A DNA stretch of 64,000 bases from positions 6,064,001-6,128,000 of the forward strand of contig NC_065913.1 of NCBI RefSeq assembly GCF_905147045.1, in the 5' to 3' direction. The notes beneath the pieces are model-generated. The model worked only from the letters and a program-made list of their open reading frames with translations. It was not told the DNA's origin and did not search any database. Below, in pieces: positions 1-12,247 of the stretch. Position numbers and translations under genes: made by a program. Position 1 is the first letter of the stretch; each line of letters begins with the position of its first letter. This DNA is from Nymphalis io (Eukaryota > Arthropoda > Insecta > Lepidoptera > Nymphalidae).

Positions 1-649
1 ATGCTAACAAGCGGAGTTAGCCTAAACAAATACTGATACCGTTGGACGATTGTAATAGGGACAGCGATGATTGTTGACAATGACTCAAAAATGTTTAAAT
101 GGTATTTGAAAATTGAAACCGTATTTGTTTTAAATTTAGAACACAAATGTTTTAGATTTGTTTTAGGAACAAATTTTTGTATTAGGGAACAAATTGTGCA
201 CATCAATATTATTATGTACGTAGAATAAAAGTCCTTTGATTATTTAATGTGTATGATTTCGTTGTCGTTTTGTTGTAACTTGACCTTGAAATGTTGTCCT
301 TACGTTCCCAAAGAATTTCACTATAAATTTAATGCATTGTCCATACAATATATTCGTATTATTATAATAAATAAAGAATGACTAAAGGACAAAATAATAA
401 TGTAACAGTTGAATTCGAAATTTGAAACCGAAATACAGCAACAGTTTTATTGTAAAATCGTCACTAGTCAGATAAAGTCGATTCTGTGCTTTCTAAAAGG
501 ATGAACTCAGAAGTCACATTCAGTTGGTTATGCTGTGCTTTTGCGATGATGTAAAAATCTTATAAACAAACTAGAATAATTAATATATACTTAGTATGAA
601 AAATAATCATAGAATATATGGTAAAACTATTTTTTTTATTTTATGCTAG
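1..649. other. AT-rich flank, no gene seen
   Basis: No open frame of note, no recognised repeat. A run of ataataaataaagaatg near 365 could be a poly(A) signal of something to the left, with no other support. Confidence 0.4.
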
Positions 650-772
650 TTAAGTCCCTTGCGCCGTAATTACACCGGCTTACTCACCCTTCAAACTGGA
701 ACTAAACATTAATAAGTATTACTGTTTGGCGGTAGAAGATATGATATTTACACAAAGCCCTACCACATGTTA
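650..772 (-). mobile_element. Repeat C, partial
   Basis: Inverted 5' half: 'ccttgcgccgtaattacacc', 'cacccttcaaactggaac' and 'cacaaagccctaccaca'. Family C is taken to read from actggtggtagggctttgtg to ttcctattctataaaa, since the latter end carries a short A-run. Confidence 0.6.
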
Positions 773-1189
773 CATGCACATGTTTATATAACGTAGACTA
801 AAATATTTATTTCTAGAAACTTCTGAAATATATTATGTTTCACACGTTCAAAATTACTAAATGCTCAAAAGTCAATATCGATTCATAGGAAAACAATTTA
901 GTTTCTTAATCTCGATCTATATATATGTTAATATATGTGTATGACGCGTGGGAAGATCAAATGCAGCAGTTGTTTATAATTAAAGTAGGACAGCTGCTCG
1001 AGAAGACGAGCAAGTCTCGCTTTATGTATTTTGAGTGTTCATGTATTTGTTTAAGGTAGCAACAATATAATATGTTCACGTACATAGGAAATTATTCGTA
1101 TAAAACTCAGCGATAACTTCACTTCATGCAATATTTTTGGGTTCCAGGATGATTTGCATTTTTTTCAGTTTTTTTAGCTTATGAAATAC

Positions 1190-1402
1190 GTAAGCGGATG
1201 GTATGTGTTCATCACCGGCCATAAGCATTGGCACTGTATCAAATATTAACCAATCCTTCCATTGCCATTGGTCACCAATTTTGGGAACTAAGATGCCCCT
1301 TGGTCTATAGTTATACTGGCTCAAATATTACTGTTTGGTAGTTGAAATCTATTTTATGTGGAGTACCTACCCAGACGGACATGCACAAACGCTGTCACCA
1401 AG
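1190..1402 (-). mobile_element. Repeat C, old copy
   Basis: Landmarks are in inverted order (gcggatggtatgtgttcatc, ttgggaactaagatgcccct, gtacctacccagacggacat) with about a third of positions changed. Confidence 0.55.
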
Positions 1403-1825
1403 TAAACCAAGTATTTTTTTTAATGTTTCACATTTTTAAATCTTAAATTTTCTAATGAATACAGTAATACGTATGTATATTACGTTATACTAGTCTTCAT
1501 ACATTACGTTCCAATTTACGTTGCATCTTTCTGTACAGCCGTTGATCCCGCACCGTCGAGTTGTGCGCAGAATATGATTAAATTTAAATTGGTCTATGGT
1601 TGAACGCTTTGTGTATGACGTATCTGAGCTCCTCTCTTCTCTTTGATTTGATTATGCTGTTTAGCGGGTTATTAGTAAAACAATTAAACATAAAAAAGTA
1701 ATTGGATTTTTCGGTTCACGAATTCGCAGTAGTAACTCGGAATCTGAATATATTGCCAGTGTTCAACTCCTCTTGCCACGTTCCTCCGAAAGTACATTAA
1801 GTCGTCTGTCCTGGGCTTGAACACT

Positions 1826-2057
1826 TTACTGTCGGTACAAACACAGGCAAACATAATTTAGTATTCATGTGCTTAATTTGTGTTTATTCATTTCGTGCTC
1901 GGCGTTGAAGATAAAATCGTGTGTAAACCTGCATCTGTCTAATTTATCTGAAATTCTGACACACGTATTACCAAACCGCATTAGAGCAGCGTAGTGGAAT
2001 AAACTCTAAACTTTATCCTCAAAGGAAAAGGAGCCCTTAGCCCAAAAGTGGGACAAT
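1826..2057 (+). mobile_element. SINE B, head missing
   Basis: Starts near 'cataatttagtattcatgtg' and ends 'cttagcccaaaagtgggaca'. Confidence 0.68.
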
Positions 2058-2404
2058 TACATGGTAATTTTTTTACTTTTAGTTACGTAAATATTTATTT
2101 ATTTTTTATATTTCCGGAAGGGCAAATGACTCTACTCCACCTGATGGTTAGTGGTAATAGAGTACAAACGCGACGACGGCCAGTACAGTCGGGAAGAATG
2201 TTCTGCACTAGCCACCCCCGCGTTGCCGGCTTCTGCTAACTGCTAGACAAATTTGGATGAAATTTGATATAGCGATAGGTTATACCCTGATTTAAAACAG
2301 GCTAATTAACACCTGTGCGGAGCTTGTTATATCTAAAACTATGTCGTAATTATACCTGTGTACATAATTACACAAAAATTGTATGAATATGAATATAAAT
2401 GTTG

Positions 2405-2625
2405 CCCGAGTTCTTAAGGCCTTTTTTTAACGCTGGAAAAACGCATTACGTGTTTCTCCTACGGGAACAGTGGGGGGTATGTGGAGCTCGTCGGTGTCCA
2501 TGGCACCGAGTGCGCCCAGAACATCGGAATACGCACTAAAAAACGCCACGGGATCGCTTACACATACTACCATGACGCTCTGACGGCCGGCCTACCTATG
2601 CGAGCCTAATGCTCTTAAGGCCTGC
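2405..2625 (+). repeat. GC-rich unclassified repeat G, copy 1
   Basis: Block with 'gggtatgtggagctcgtcgg', 'tgtccatggcaccgagtgcg', 'aacatcggaatacgcacta', 'aaaaacgccacgggatcgct'. Much higher GC than its flanks. Probably part of a LINE 3' UTR, but no coding sequence is attached. Confidence 0.5.
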
Positions 2626-2889
2626 GTAACTAAATTATATAATTTATGAATATATTATAAAAATTGATCTGGAAATGAGTTACTGTAACTCATTGAAAAT
2701 TTAATTAAGCCTTTCTTTCGATTAAACAATAATTGATCCATACATACTTAACTATATATCAAAATAATTACATTATTTATATACCGTGATGAAAGAATGC
2801 ACACAATTTTAGTTGGTAGTTTTATCTAAATCTAGGATTTTTACATAAGCAACATAGGTGGTGGAACTCTGACTCCGAAACAAATATAA

Positions 2890-2924
2890 ATTGTAATATC
2901 AGTAAGCGATTCTGATATTACAAT
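2890..2924. repeat. 13-bp hairpin
   Basis: attgtaatatcag and ctgatattacaat with a 9-nt loop. Confidence 0.85.
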
Positions 2925-3507
2925 GTTTATACATAGATACATATTATTTATATCAAAAACGACGTTTACAGTATTTTCTTTTGGGGTTAAAATTACTTAG
3001 TTACTCGCAGAGCTCACTCTGGAGCATGCAACATAAAAATTGTCCATGTGATAACAGTTCTCACTTAAATCAAAGCCGGCCATGTTCAACGACAGGCAAT
3101 GGGACTTTTGATTGTCATGGGGAAGCACACTTTAAGAGGGAACTATGAACTTTCAAATTCGAATGATATATTTTCATGGATGGTATTCTCGGAATGAAAA
3201 CTATTTTACATCGAGCATATCCTAAAAAAAATCTGTAGGAATAAATCTGTTGGAATTGAGAGTCATGTTGAGGTAAAGCTTCGAGTATATAAATTAAGTG
3301 GTGCACATGGCAATAATGGAATATTCGTTTATAAAAAAGTATTACTTGCACCTAGAAAATATTGATATTAAGACATTGTGTATTTTTTATTTCGTTATTT
3401 GCAACCAGAGATATGCGAATGTATTTTTTAGCGAATATGTACATACGACCGTTCTAACGATTAAAAAAAACTTAAAAAATTGCCACCCATTTGGGTGGAA
3501 TATATAT

Positions 3508-3605
3508 CAATTCAATCAACCTTCTCCTCAAAAAGGGAAAGGAGGCCTTAGCCCAGCCGTGGGAAATTCACAGGCTACTACTATTCTGTACTGTACTGTA
3601 CAATT
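3508..3605 (+). mobile_element. SINE B tail fragment
   Basis: Only the last ~70 bp (ccttctcctcaaaaagggaa, ggccttagcccagccgtggg) plus a ctgta repeat tail. Confidence 0.65.
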
Positions 3606-4439
3606 CAATTAAGAAACACAAATAGTAAATTTCAACCAGATCAGACTATTTTTTTCATTTTTATATCAACCGTATTTCTTCCGTTTTTGGTTGAATTTCT
3701 AAAAACGAAACGAAATATGTATCCATTTATTTTTAATCAGAAGCTTTAATATTAAATATAATTCTTCTTACATAAAAATGATGGAATCCACATACAAAGT
3801 TTCCTACTAAGAAGAATTATTTTACTTTCTTTCCGGTTGAAGTTTCACAAACATTGCTTGTATATGAAAGTGCTTGCCTTCTAAATTCAAAAATGACGGG
3901 TTTCCATACAATCGTTCATCCCTTATTTTAACCCTTTAAGGGTGGAATTTCCGAAAATCCTTCTTTACTGAAAAAAAAATAATTAAAGTAATTACCAAAA
4001 ATTTACAAAATGGTATAATAACAATTTTTGTTACAATTAAAACATAAGTCCGTTAAAATATTCAAATACTGGTAACAGTTAAATGACACATATTTTGTCT
4101 TTTAATCACCGACCATCATAAGTAATGTTAATAATACCAAAATAAAGGGTCAAATATCATTAATAATTGTTATAACCGCTTTTTATTATTAATCCTATTA
4201 TTATATAATGAACATATTTGTATTTGAATCGTTGTTTTATTATCTTAACTATTATATATTAATGATAAATACAAATTAATAATAGTATTGTGTAAATGAA
4301 TTTGTGATGACATTTGTAATTACAATCGTGTTCAGAATTAAAAGCATAATTAAACAATAGTGATAGACATAAGATCACGAGTTGTTTTATTTTAGTTTGA
4401 ATAGTGAGTGAGCCAGTGTAATTACAAGGTTGAAATAGG

Positions 4440-5112
4440 GAATACTAATTGAACACCGAAAGGCTCTTGCGACGTGGCGTGACCGTCTCTGTGAAGAACG
4501 GTCACACGCAAACGCAACGTGTCACCTTCCGACTTACGCAGTTAATGACCGGTCACGGTTGTTTTGGAGAATACCTGTGTAAGATCGGACGCGAATCGAT
4601 GGCGATGTGTCACCACTGTGGCGAAGACCGGGACACCACTCAGCATAAATTGGAGGTGTGCCCCGCGTGGAGTGTGGAGAGGGAGATCCTGGTCCGTGAA
4701 GACGGACAGGGCCTGTCCCTGCGAGCAATCGTGTTGGCAATGCTTCGCAGGGAATCGGCGTGGAGGGCTGTAGCCTCCTTCTGTGAGACCGTCGTGGTCC
4801 AGAAGGAGACGGCGGAGCAGGAACGGGAAAGGGCCGAACCTGCTCGGCAGAAACGATGACGCCGTCGTCACGTATGGGATGGGAGGGCTCCTATAGCCCA
4901 GACGCCCGGGGAAAAGATAGGGTGAAAACCTGGGGCCGTGGATGCGTGGGGTGGGGGCCTCGCGTATCCTATTTCAGATAGCCCTAAGGAGGACGGCAGC
5001 CGGGATGGCCTCGCGCTGCCGTACGCACTAGCGAGAAGTGCGGGGGGGCAAGATTCGCCCCCTGATGAGAGCTCCGCCGAGGCAGTAGCCGAGCATCCTC
5101 CTGCCCATCCTT
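4440..5112 (+). mobile_element. R1-clade LINE fragment with its 3' UTR
   Basis: ORF2 C terminus (4,449-4,859) is followed by about 250 bp of GC-rich, G-rich non-coding sequence up to about 5,110, where base composition drops back and a second LINE remnant begins. The 5' edge near 4,440 abuts AT-rich DNA. No poly(A) tail is visible at the 3' junction. Confidence 0.75.
4449..4859 (+). pseudogene. 5'-truncated R1-clade LINE, end of ORF2
   Basis: This 136-codon frame has no proper start (upstream is a stop; the first codon is TTG) and ends at a TGA. The sequence around residues 31-50 (QLMTGHGCFGEYLCKIGRES) and the zinc-knuckle-like C54-x2-C57-x8-H66-x4-C71 followed by CPAW are the C-terminal part of reverse-transcriptase ORF2 of R1-clade non-LTR retrotransposons. 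The endonuclease and RT domains are missing, so it is a dead-on-arrival 5'-truncated insertion. The frame itself is open to the natural C terminus (K/R-rich, ERERAEPARQKR). Confidence 0.85.
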
Positions 5113-5557
5113 GATTATGCTAACATCTGCTATCTTGACGTAAGAGAGAAGCAATTAAATAAACTCGAGCGTATTCAAAATCTCTATATTAGTTTTATAT
5201 TCGGACTCCGCAAATTTGACCACATTTCTGAATTTTGCAAAAAACTCGAGTGACTCTCAATCCGTCTTCGCAGGAATACTCATATTCTTTCTCTTCTTTA
5301 CTGTATACCTTTTCATCCAAATTCTCCTCACTATCTTAAACACCGTTTTGAATTCCTTAAGGACTCGCACGGCCCACTCTACGATCTGACGATTATCTAA
5401 TTCTTAAAATTCTTTCTCACTCTTCTTTTTTTATACCAATTCTTTCTCTGTCCAAGCAGTTCGCCTATGGAATTCTTTACCACTCTACTTAAGACGATCT
5501 CAAACTATATATAACACATTTAAAATTCGACTCAAGGCGCATTATATATCTTTATAA
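5113..5557 (+). pseudogene. CR1/Jockey-type LINE reverse transcriptase, C-terminal remnant
   Basis: One frame reads DYANICYLDVREKQLNKLER, then IQNLYISFIFGLRKFDH, then an in-frame TGA where tryptophan is expected, then LSIRLRRNTHILSLLYC. After a frame change it ends QAVRLWNSLPLYLRRSQTIY...LKAHYISL and stop. 'A-V-x-L-W-N-S-L-P' near the end is the usual C terminus of CR1/Jockey-group RT proteins. The stop codons and frame change show decay. Confidence 0.72.
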
Positions 5558-5905
5558 TTATCAGGGAGTGTTGTTTTATTATCTGCCGCACTTTATTGCT
5601 ATTTATTATTATAATTATCATAATTATATTTTTATATAATATATATGTATGTTTATGGATATATTATTTATTTATATATATATATATTTAAAAAGTAAAA
5701 AAATGAGGTGACCTCCTCCTTACCGCTTTATTTATTTATTTTATGTCCTTCACCCAAAGGTTGTCTGAAAGTGATCGCTCTTTTAGCGATAAAACCAATA
5801 TTTTATATTTGTACAAAATAGTTTTCGTTTTTTTGTATTTAAATGGTTCTGTAACACTTTTGGTGTACAATTAAGCATATTTTATTCTATTCTAATAAAG
5901 CATAG
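5558..5905 (+). mobile_element. 3' tail of the CR1/Jockey-type element
   Basis: An AT-rich stretch is followed by a recognisable tail around 5,760-5,905: a short hairpin (gatcgct...agcgata) and then text ending in attctattctaataaagc. The same hairpin-bearing tail recurs at 12.0, 19.5 and 20.0 kb. Confidence 0.6.
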
Positions 5906-6232
5906 TATCGTCTAATACTTTGTCGAAATGAAAGGTCGTATACATTAGTATAAATTAAATTTATTGAAAGCTATTAGTCATAAACATCACGTAAAACGAT
6001 CGTTATAGATTCGAAATGTCACCTTCCAAAAGTGCTTTTATAGTCCCACTTGAATAAAGTATCATTTGAATTTGAACAAGGCAATCATTGCAAATTATTC
6101 CGTCTATTGTTATTCACATATATAATTTTTACAACTCGTATTAAAGTAAGAAAGCCTGTAAATTTGAAAAAGTTACATGTCGCAGATTTTTATCCGACAC
6201 ATAAGGGTTTTTTTTAAAGTCTAGGTTTCCCA

Positions 6233-6428
6233 GTAGTTAGAACGTGTGAATTCTAGCCGACAATCGCAGGTTCAACTCCAGCTGAGTTCGACTGAATTTG
6301 GAAGGAAAACATTGAGAGAAATTCTGCCACATATATCCACAAAACTATATTGGAGCAGTGTGGTGGAATAAGCTTCAAACCTTCTCCTCTAATGGAGAAG
6401 AGGTTGTAGCCCAGCTATGGGACATTAA
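6233..6428 (+). mobile_element. SINE B, internally deleted
   Basis: Head relic cccagtagttagaacgtgtg, then a jump from gactgaatttggaagga to the tail 'ggttgtagcccagctatggg'. Confidence 0.65.
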
Positions 6429-6879
6429 TTTGGGTTTTTTTTTTCTTTTGCGAGGTTTTTCGAGATGTTTCCTTTCACCATTCAGAACGACACCAATAAT
6501 AAATACATGAAAACCCAGTGATGCTTGCTTGGGTTTTAAATTACAATAATCTTTTAAAATTCACGTATTGTAACCACAAGGCCTGCTTGGCTCTCATTAC
6601 TTTTATTAAGCAAAGCCTATTACAAATCACCAAGCTACGTACAAAAGGATAGATAAAGGGATATTTTATGTATGTAGGGATCTTTAACTAAGCGGGGATT
6701 AACATTCATTGCGGTTAATTCTTATTCTTTTATCTTATAGTAGTACTATTAATTGTTTTGGGATCTTTGTATTTAGTTGACAAGTAATTGTTACGAACAT
6801 GGCAAAAGTATTAAAACCTCAGTAGCTAGCAGGGATGTAGAAACTTGGGTTCGATTTGATTTGATTTGATTTCCTCTTC

Positions 6880-7133
6880 TTAATTTGAGGAGTAGGTTTA
6901 GAGTTTATTCATCCACGCTGCTCCAATACGGATTGGAGGAATACACATGCGGCATTTCAGTGAAATTAGGCACATGTTGGTTTCTTCATGACGTTTTCCT
7001 TACCTACGTGCTTGGTGCACGAGATGAATTATAAACACAAAATAAGCACATAAAAATTCAGTGTCGCTTGCCCGGGTTTGAACCCACGATCAAGATTACC
7101 GCGCTCTAACCACTGGGTAATCTCGGCTTACCT
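6880..7133 (-). mobile_element. SINE B, tail missing
   Basis: Inverted copy from cttcttaatttgaggagtag to taatctcggctta, preceded by a short (gattt)n run at 6,850-6,870. Confidence 0.72.
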
Positions 7134-7370
7134 TTTTGTTTTTAACCGTACACATAAAACTTGACGTGAATTCTCTTATCTACTGTGATTTCGACATCGC
7201 ATCGCTTCAAAAGGCAAATCAATCATGGAATTGTTATTCTTCGTCACTGATAGCGTTGCAATTCTTGCTGGATAAATATAACCCATTCAATGGTGACTAC
7301 CGGTAAATGTGTTAGTGAGTGAATGAACTAGTGTAACGAGACAACACTTCATCCAATGAATAATAATAAT

Positions 7371-7600
7371 AATAATATCCTGGGACATTATTCACACACG
7401 GTCATCTAATTCCAAGATAAGCAAAGCCTATACTATGGAAACTAGACAACCGATATACTACATACTTATATAGATAATTACACCCAGACTCAGGACAACA
7501 GACATCTTCATGCACACAAATGTTTATCCTGGGTGGGAATTGAACCCATAACCTTCGGCGTGAAAAGCAAGTATCTACCAACCACGCCAACCGGCCCGGC
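7371..7600 (-). mobile_element. SINE D
   Basis: Inverted: (aat)n tail, 'cctgggacattattcacaca', 'acagacatcttcatgcacac', and a tRNA-like head with inverted B box (gggaattgaacccataac), ending 'accacgccaaccggcc'. The head looks like tRNA-Glu (tgcctttcacgccg around the anticodon in intact copies). Confidence 0.8.
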
Positions 7601-7619
7601 AATGGATGGTGATGCAATG

Positions 7620-9120
7620 ACAGTGTAAAAAATGGCTTACGATTTACAAAGCCAATAAATACGTATTCAATACAGATGGGAATAATATTTTCTTTTTAAA
7701 CATGGTAATTGTAAACTTATAAATACAGAAACCTGATCTTCAATGCATATTCGCTCTTGTATAAATTCCTATTCCCATTAAACACCTATTTATATGGACG
7801 CATACTATGTCCTATTGAAGGGAGATTTACAATTCACAGCTATTTGAATAGCTTCGTCGTAATGAGCCTTTACCAATGTTTTATCAACATGTATTCAAAA
7901 CAGTTCCTATATATATGTTACCTCCATGTTGGGATGTCATCAAAATATAATTAAAACTTTGTTATTTAAAATTCTTTTTATTCTGTTAAAATGTTATGTC
8001 GTGTTTAATTGTTTGTTTACTTTATATTGAGTCAATTAAAAAGCTCATTTTTTGAGTATCAGGATAATGTATATTTGCTATAGTACTGGCTAAGTTTATT
8101 ATGTTTATGATTTTGTAATTTTAAGACTAATTACGAAACTGTGAATTTTCTCTAGAAAACCGAAGATAGCCGATTTTCTCTTGCCAAACATCGATCATTA
8201 TTATTATTAATATTAGTATTGCGGTATTGTATATATATGTATGTATTGCAATGTAAACGAATTAAATTTCACCCTTATCAGTGCAACCCTGTTCAAAGTC
8301 AATCTATTAAGGGGTCGTAACCTTTAAATGTCGAGCAATTACTAATTTACTATGAATATTTTTTTTTTATATTAAACGTTTTTTGTTTTGTGATGCCAAA
8401 CGAGATTTAAAAAAATATTAAATATTGATTGATTGGGTGATTGAGCCCGTTTAACTACGGGTACATGGCATTGGCGATGAAACGGTAAGTTCATATTTCT
8501 AACAGTGCCAATGTCTATGTGTATACATAGTGAAAACTAAACTAAAACTTACCACCAGGTGGCCTACTTGGCAATCTGCCTATCTAATACAATAAAAAAG
8601 GCATTTTAGATTTGGTTATTTGTAGCTAGAATTGCATAAATTCTGCGTGTTTTGAAAAAAATGGATAAGGTTTCGAGCAGATATCATACACTGCATACAA
8701 TGCATTAATTTTCAATCCTAAATTAAAGTAAAGAAGTTTATAAAAAAAAGAGAAACTTAAGCTAAACCATGTGAACATTTTCCTTAATTTCAATATGTTT
8801 ACCAGGTGCAAATTAATTAACGGCGGCGACCGTTGTTCTTGGCGCAGCGCCACACGTTCACGAGTGTAGCGAGTGATGCATTCTCGAGTTTTAATTACTT
8901 TTTTTTTCGGGACAATTGAACAAACCACGGCACAACTGTAAATTAAATTTACGTGTAAATTAAAAAATAGATAGTTAGAGTAAAATATGAGTTCTATAAG
9001 AAAGCTCGTCAGACTCATATTTATTTCATCAGAGGTATAGAAGGCAGAGAATATTTCACTGGTAAAGGTATTTACTTTTGTAATAAATGTTTTGTAAACG
9101 TGAACAATAATTATATCAAT
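7620..9120. other. Intergenic, mostly AT-rich
   Basis: Apart from a repeat C piece at 8,452-8,600 I see nothing defined. A GC-richer spot at 8,820-8,890 (cggcggcgaccgttgttctt, ggcgcagcgcc) is unexplained. Confidence 0.45.
8452..8600 (+). mobile_element. Repeat C, 3' part
   Basis: Contains 'gcattggcgatgaaacgg', 'gccaatgtctatgtg' and 'taccaccaggtggcctac', with a 30-bp insertion between the last two. Confidence 0.5.
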
Positions 9121-9124
9121 TATT

Positions 9125-9235
9125 AGATAGATGATATCGAGTAGTTTTCGCTCGCGGCTTCGTTCGCGTGTTTTAGGCGGCAGGTGTTATGAATAAAAAA
9201 GTAACCTATATCTTTACTTTAGTTTTAAGCTAGGA
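9125..9235 (+). repeat. Degraded dispersed repeat with GC-rich core
   Basis: Core 'tttcgctcgcggcttcgttc' and 'gcgtgttttaggcggcaggt', then 'aaaaaagtaacctatatct'. Similar cores occur at 18.9, 52.4 and 58.2 kb. The family is common in moths and butterflies, but I cannot name it. Confidence 0.45.
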
Positions 9236-9723
9236 TTTCAATTTACTTAAATAACTTAGCCGTGACAGCGTTTCAAGCAGACGGACAGAGTTGAGTTAGA
9301 GAGACAGTTGTCTTACCTCGTTGGTTTTTTTAATTCACAATATTGTTCCATTGCAAATTTTTAAAATCGCTTTTACACATAAATATTTCTTATTATTAAT
9401 AAAGCCCCTGAAATTTATTTAAAATTAAAAATTAGTAAATATTACAAATAATATAACAAAGGCCACTGTGGCCTACATATATTTGCCTTAATTTGAACCA
9501 GCTGGATCAATCACTAAGTGCGACTAACTAGGTGCTTATCTACCAACCAACCAATAGAAATTGTCATCCGACACATGCAGGTTTTCCTTGCATCACTAAG
9601 CTCATTTCTCATAAATGAGAGATTCGATGAATTATAAACACAAATAAAATAAATGGAAATTTTGTTGTACTTGCCTGGATTAGAATCTTCAGCTAGTGCT
9701 AATTGACAATATTGGCTCAACTA

Positions 9724-10045
9724 TGAGCCGAGATGGCCTAGTGGTTAGAACGCGTGAATGTTAACCGATGATCGTGGGTAAACCCGTACCCGTGGGTACC
9801 CGGGCAAGCACCACTTTTCACTCACATTTTCATGTGCTTAATTTGTATTTATAATTCATCTCGTGCTTGACGGTGAAGGAAAGCATTGTTAGGAAACCTG
9901 CATATGTCTAATTTCACTGCAATTCTGCCACATGTGTATTCCACCAACCCGCACTGGAGCGGCGTGGTGGAATAAGCTCCAAACCTTCTCCTCAAAACGG
10001 AGAGGAGGCCTTAGCCCAGCAGTGGGACATTAACAGGCTTTTGTA
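9724..10045 (+). mobile_element. SINE B, full length
   Basis: From gagccgagatggcctagtgg to the tail 'cagtgggacattaacaggct'. The B-box region carries a small duplication (gtacccgtgggtacccgggc). Confidence 0.83.
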
Positions 10046-10049
10046 TGAG

Positions 10050-11390
10050 TATAATTACTTACAACTAATTATATTATGTCAAAAAATAAATTTATAATCT
10101 ATTTTAAATACAGTCTGTGAAGGATTGAGCGTTGAGATTTAATAAAATCATCTTCCATAATAAAAGTTTGAATATAAATTAAGGGAGATCAACAAAGAAA
10201 AATTCTTTCAGAACTTATTTATCAAGATATCCCTCGAGGAGATGAAAAAAATAATCTTGGAGACCACGATGATGAATGGAGTGTAACTAAAAATTAAAAT
10301 ATATTTTATATTCGTTAGCAGAATCCATATGAAAATGTATACAAACAGCTTTGTGTTTTGCTAAAAAAATTTTTTTTGCGCGTTTTTAGCATGACGAGTT
10401 GCTCTAATCGCAAACACGTATATGACTATATTTATTTGTATTGGTGTTCTAAAAAGCGCTGAAAATTTCAATAAAGTTGTATTTGTTTTTCTAATCCCCA
10501 CCGACGCGTTCTGATGCATATTTCTATTATTTACAGTTTGGTTTGGTTTTGATTTTTAGGCAGCGTCGCAATCAATATTTTAGGATTACAATTATTCCTC
10601 TTCTTTTTTATTGTGCGTCCATTGTCTTACTTGTGTATCTTTGGTGTTAGTGGAATTTTGGATGGCTAGACTGTTCCGGATGTTATTCGAGCAGCCCATC
10701 CATGTCATCACTATTATGGATCGAATCGATCGTCCAGAATCGCCGTTTGTGCTCATTTCACCAGTTTCCCTGCCACGTCATCACCGTCTTCGGAGTAAAT
10801 GAAGTATTTCACGTGACATGTTATTGCAACCAAATGGCATTGAGAGTTTGAAACCATAAATTTAAAAAATGCAACTTTAAAATCAAAATTCTAGCATATC
10901 ATTATATATATAATCATTTCTGTATTTCTAATGGTTTTGATCGGTTAAAGCTTAAATTTTATTAATCGTAATCAACCTACTTGAAGTGAAACTACTCTGA
11001 ATACGAGTTTTAAAGTCGTTTTTTTCCGAAATCGAAATGTTTTTATAACGTTAAAGACGCACTAAATTTTTATGTTGCAAAGTCATTAGTTGTAGTGTCG
11101 TGTGGATTATTGAAAGCTAATAATTTAAACAAATACTGTGAGAATGAACCCCAAATAGCAACGGTTTGGAAATACAGGTTCACATAATCCCGTTCTGATT
11201 GGTATTCGCTGAATGGGATATTATACACAGATTTCTATGTATTGGATTTAATATTGCAAGCATCCAATAGCGATATACTTTTGAATAGCTAAAACGAAAT
11301 ACATATCTTAGCTCTAAGCAAACTTACACAATAAAAATAATTTTAGTTATTTTTACATTGTCAGTATTTTGTAGATTTACTTTGTGGTTT
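10050..11390. other. Intergenic, two weak open frames
   Basis: 10,170-10,298 plus reads a 34-codon acidic frame (GDQQRKILSELIYQDIPRGD, then EWSVTKN and stop). 10,611-10,802 reads a 63-codon frame with balanced composition. Neither resembles a family I know and both lack supporting splice sites. Treat as non-coding unless transcripts say otherwise. Confidence 0.3.
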
Positions 11391-11394
11391 GTGC

Positions 11395-11640
11395 AAACCT
11401 GTCTGAATAGTGATTATCCACTCATTACATTACTATCACCAAACAGCAATAATTAGTATTGGTGTTCCGATTTGGGTGGGCCTGTGTACCTGGTACCCAC
11501 AGAGGTAGAAGGGACTTGGGGATCTAACATCCCAAACTTGGTGGGGTATAGACGATGTCAGGAATGGTTAATATTTTTTATAGCGCCAATCTCAATGGGC
11601 GATGGTGACCACCTATTATCAGGAACTCTGTAACCTTTTA
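11395..11640 (+). mobile_element. Repeat C, old copy
   Basis: Degraded throughout but full span: 'gattatccactcattac', 'ttggtgttccgatttggg', 'aaacttggtggggtatag', 'gcgatggtgaccacctatt'. Confidence 0.55.
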
Positions 11641-11944
11641 AACTAGCTACTAGACAAATGAAGTAGTCAAAATAAGTTATATAATAATTACATAAACATT
11701 ACATAAACAGATGTAAATATTGTGAACGTGAACAATAAATAATTATGTTTATACAGTAATTTTAAGCCCTCACTCGACTAATGACGAATGCAGTTCGAGT
11801 TAATCTTGATGAAACACCGTGATTCCTAGTAGAAAAATATTTTTTACTAAATTACAATAGAAGAATGGTAACAAAGCTGTGGTAATAGTTGTGGACTTGA
11901 TTCTGCACTAGAAAATATAATAGTATGCGTATTTTTAGAAAGCC

Positions 11945-12100
11945 ACGAACTTTTATTTATTTAATACTTGTTGTACAACATATACATAAGATAAAAGAAA
12001 TACGAAACAATCAAAGAACAAGAAAAAACAGTGGTGCGCAAAGTCGGTCTTATCGCGTATAGCGATCTCTCACAGACAACCTTTGGTGAAAGATTTTTTT
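11945..12100 (-). mobile_element. Copy of the CR1/Jockey-type 3' tail
   Basis: The reverse complement of the 5.76-5.9 kb tail, including the agcgat hairpin (cttatcgcg...agcgatctctcacagacaacc). It has no RT coding sequence attached. Confidence 0.5.
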
Positions 12101-12124
12101 AAGAGAACAGGTAAGCGAATTTAC

Positions 12125-12136
12125 ATAAAAAAGGAG

Positions 12137-12178
<42 letters not shown>

Positions 12179-12190
12179 CTCCTTTTTTAT
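12125..12190. repeat. 66-bp perfect palindrome centred on (TA)17
   Basis: The left arm ataaaaaaggagatta (12,125-12,140) is the exact reverse complement of 12,175-12,190. Between them are 34 bases of alternating TA. Confidence 0.95.
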
Positions 12191-12205
12191 AAATATATTA
12201 CATAT

Positions 12206-12207
12206 AT

Positions 12208-12244
<37 letters not shown>
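12206..12244. repeat. AT microsatellite
   Basis: Second dinucleotide tract, 16 bp after the 66-bp palindrome. Confidence 0.9.

Positions 12245-12247
<3 letters not shown>

Larger units (their letters stand above)
2626..4439. other. AT-rich intergenic stretch
   Basis: Only a 13-bp hairpin (2,890) and a SINE B tail (3,508). Short open frames at 3.1-3.6 kb have no coding character. Confidence 0.5.
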
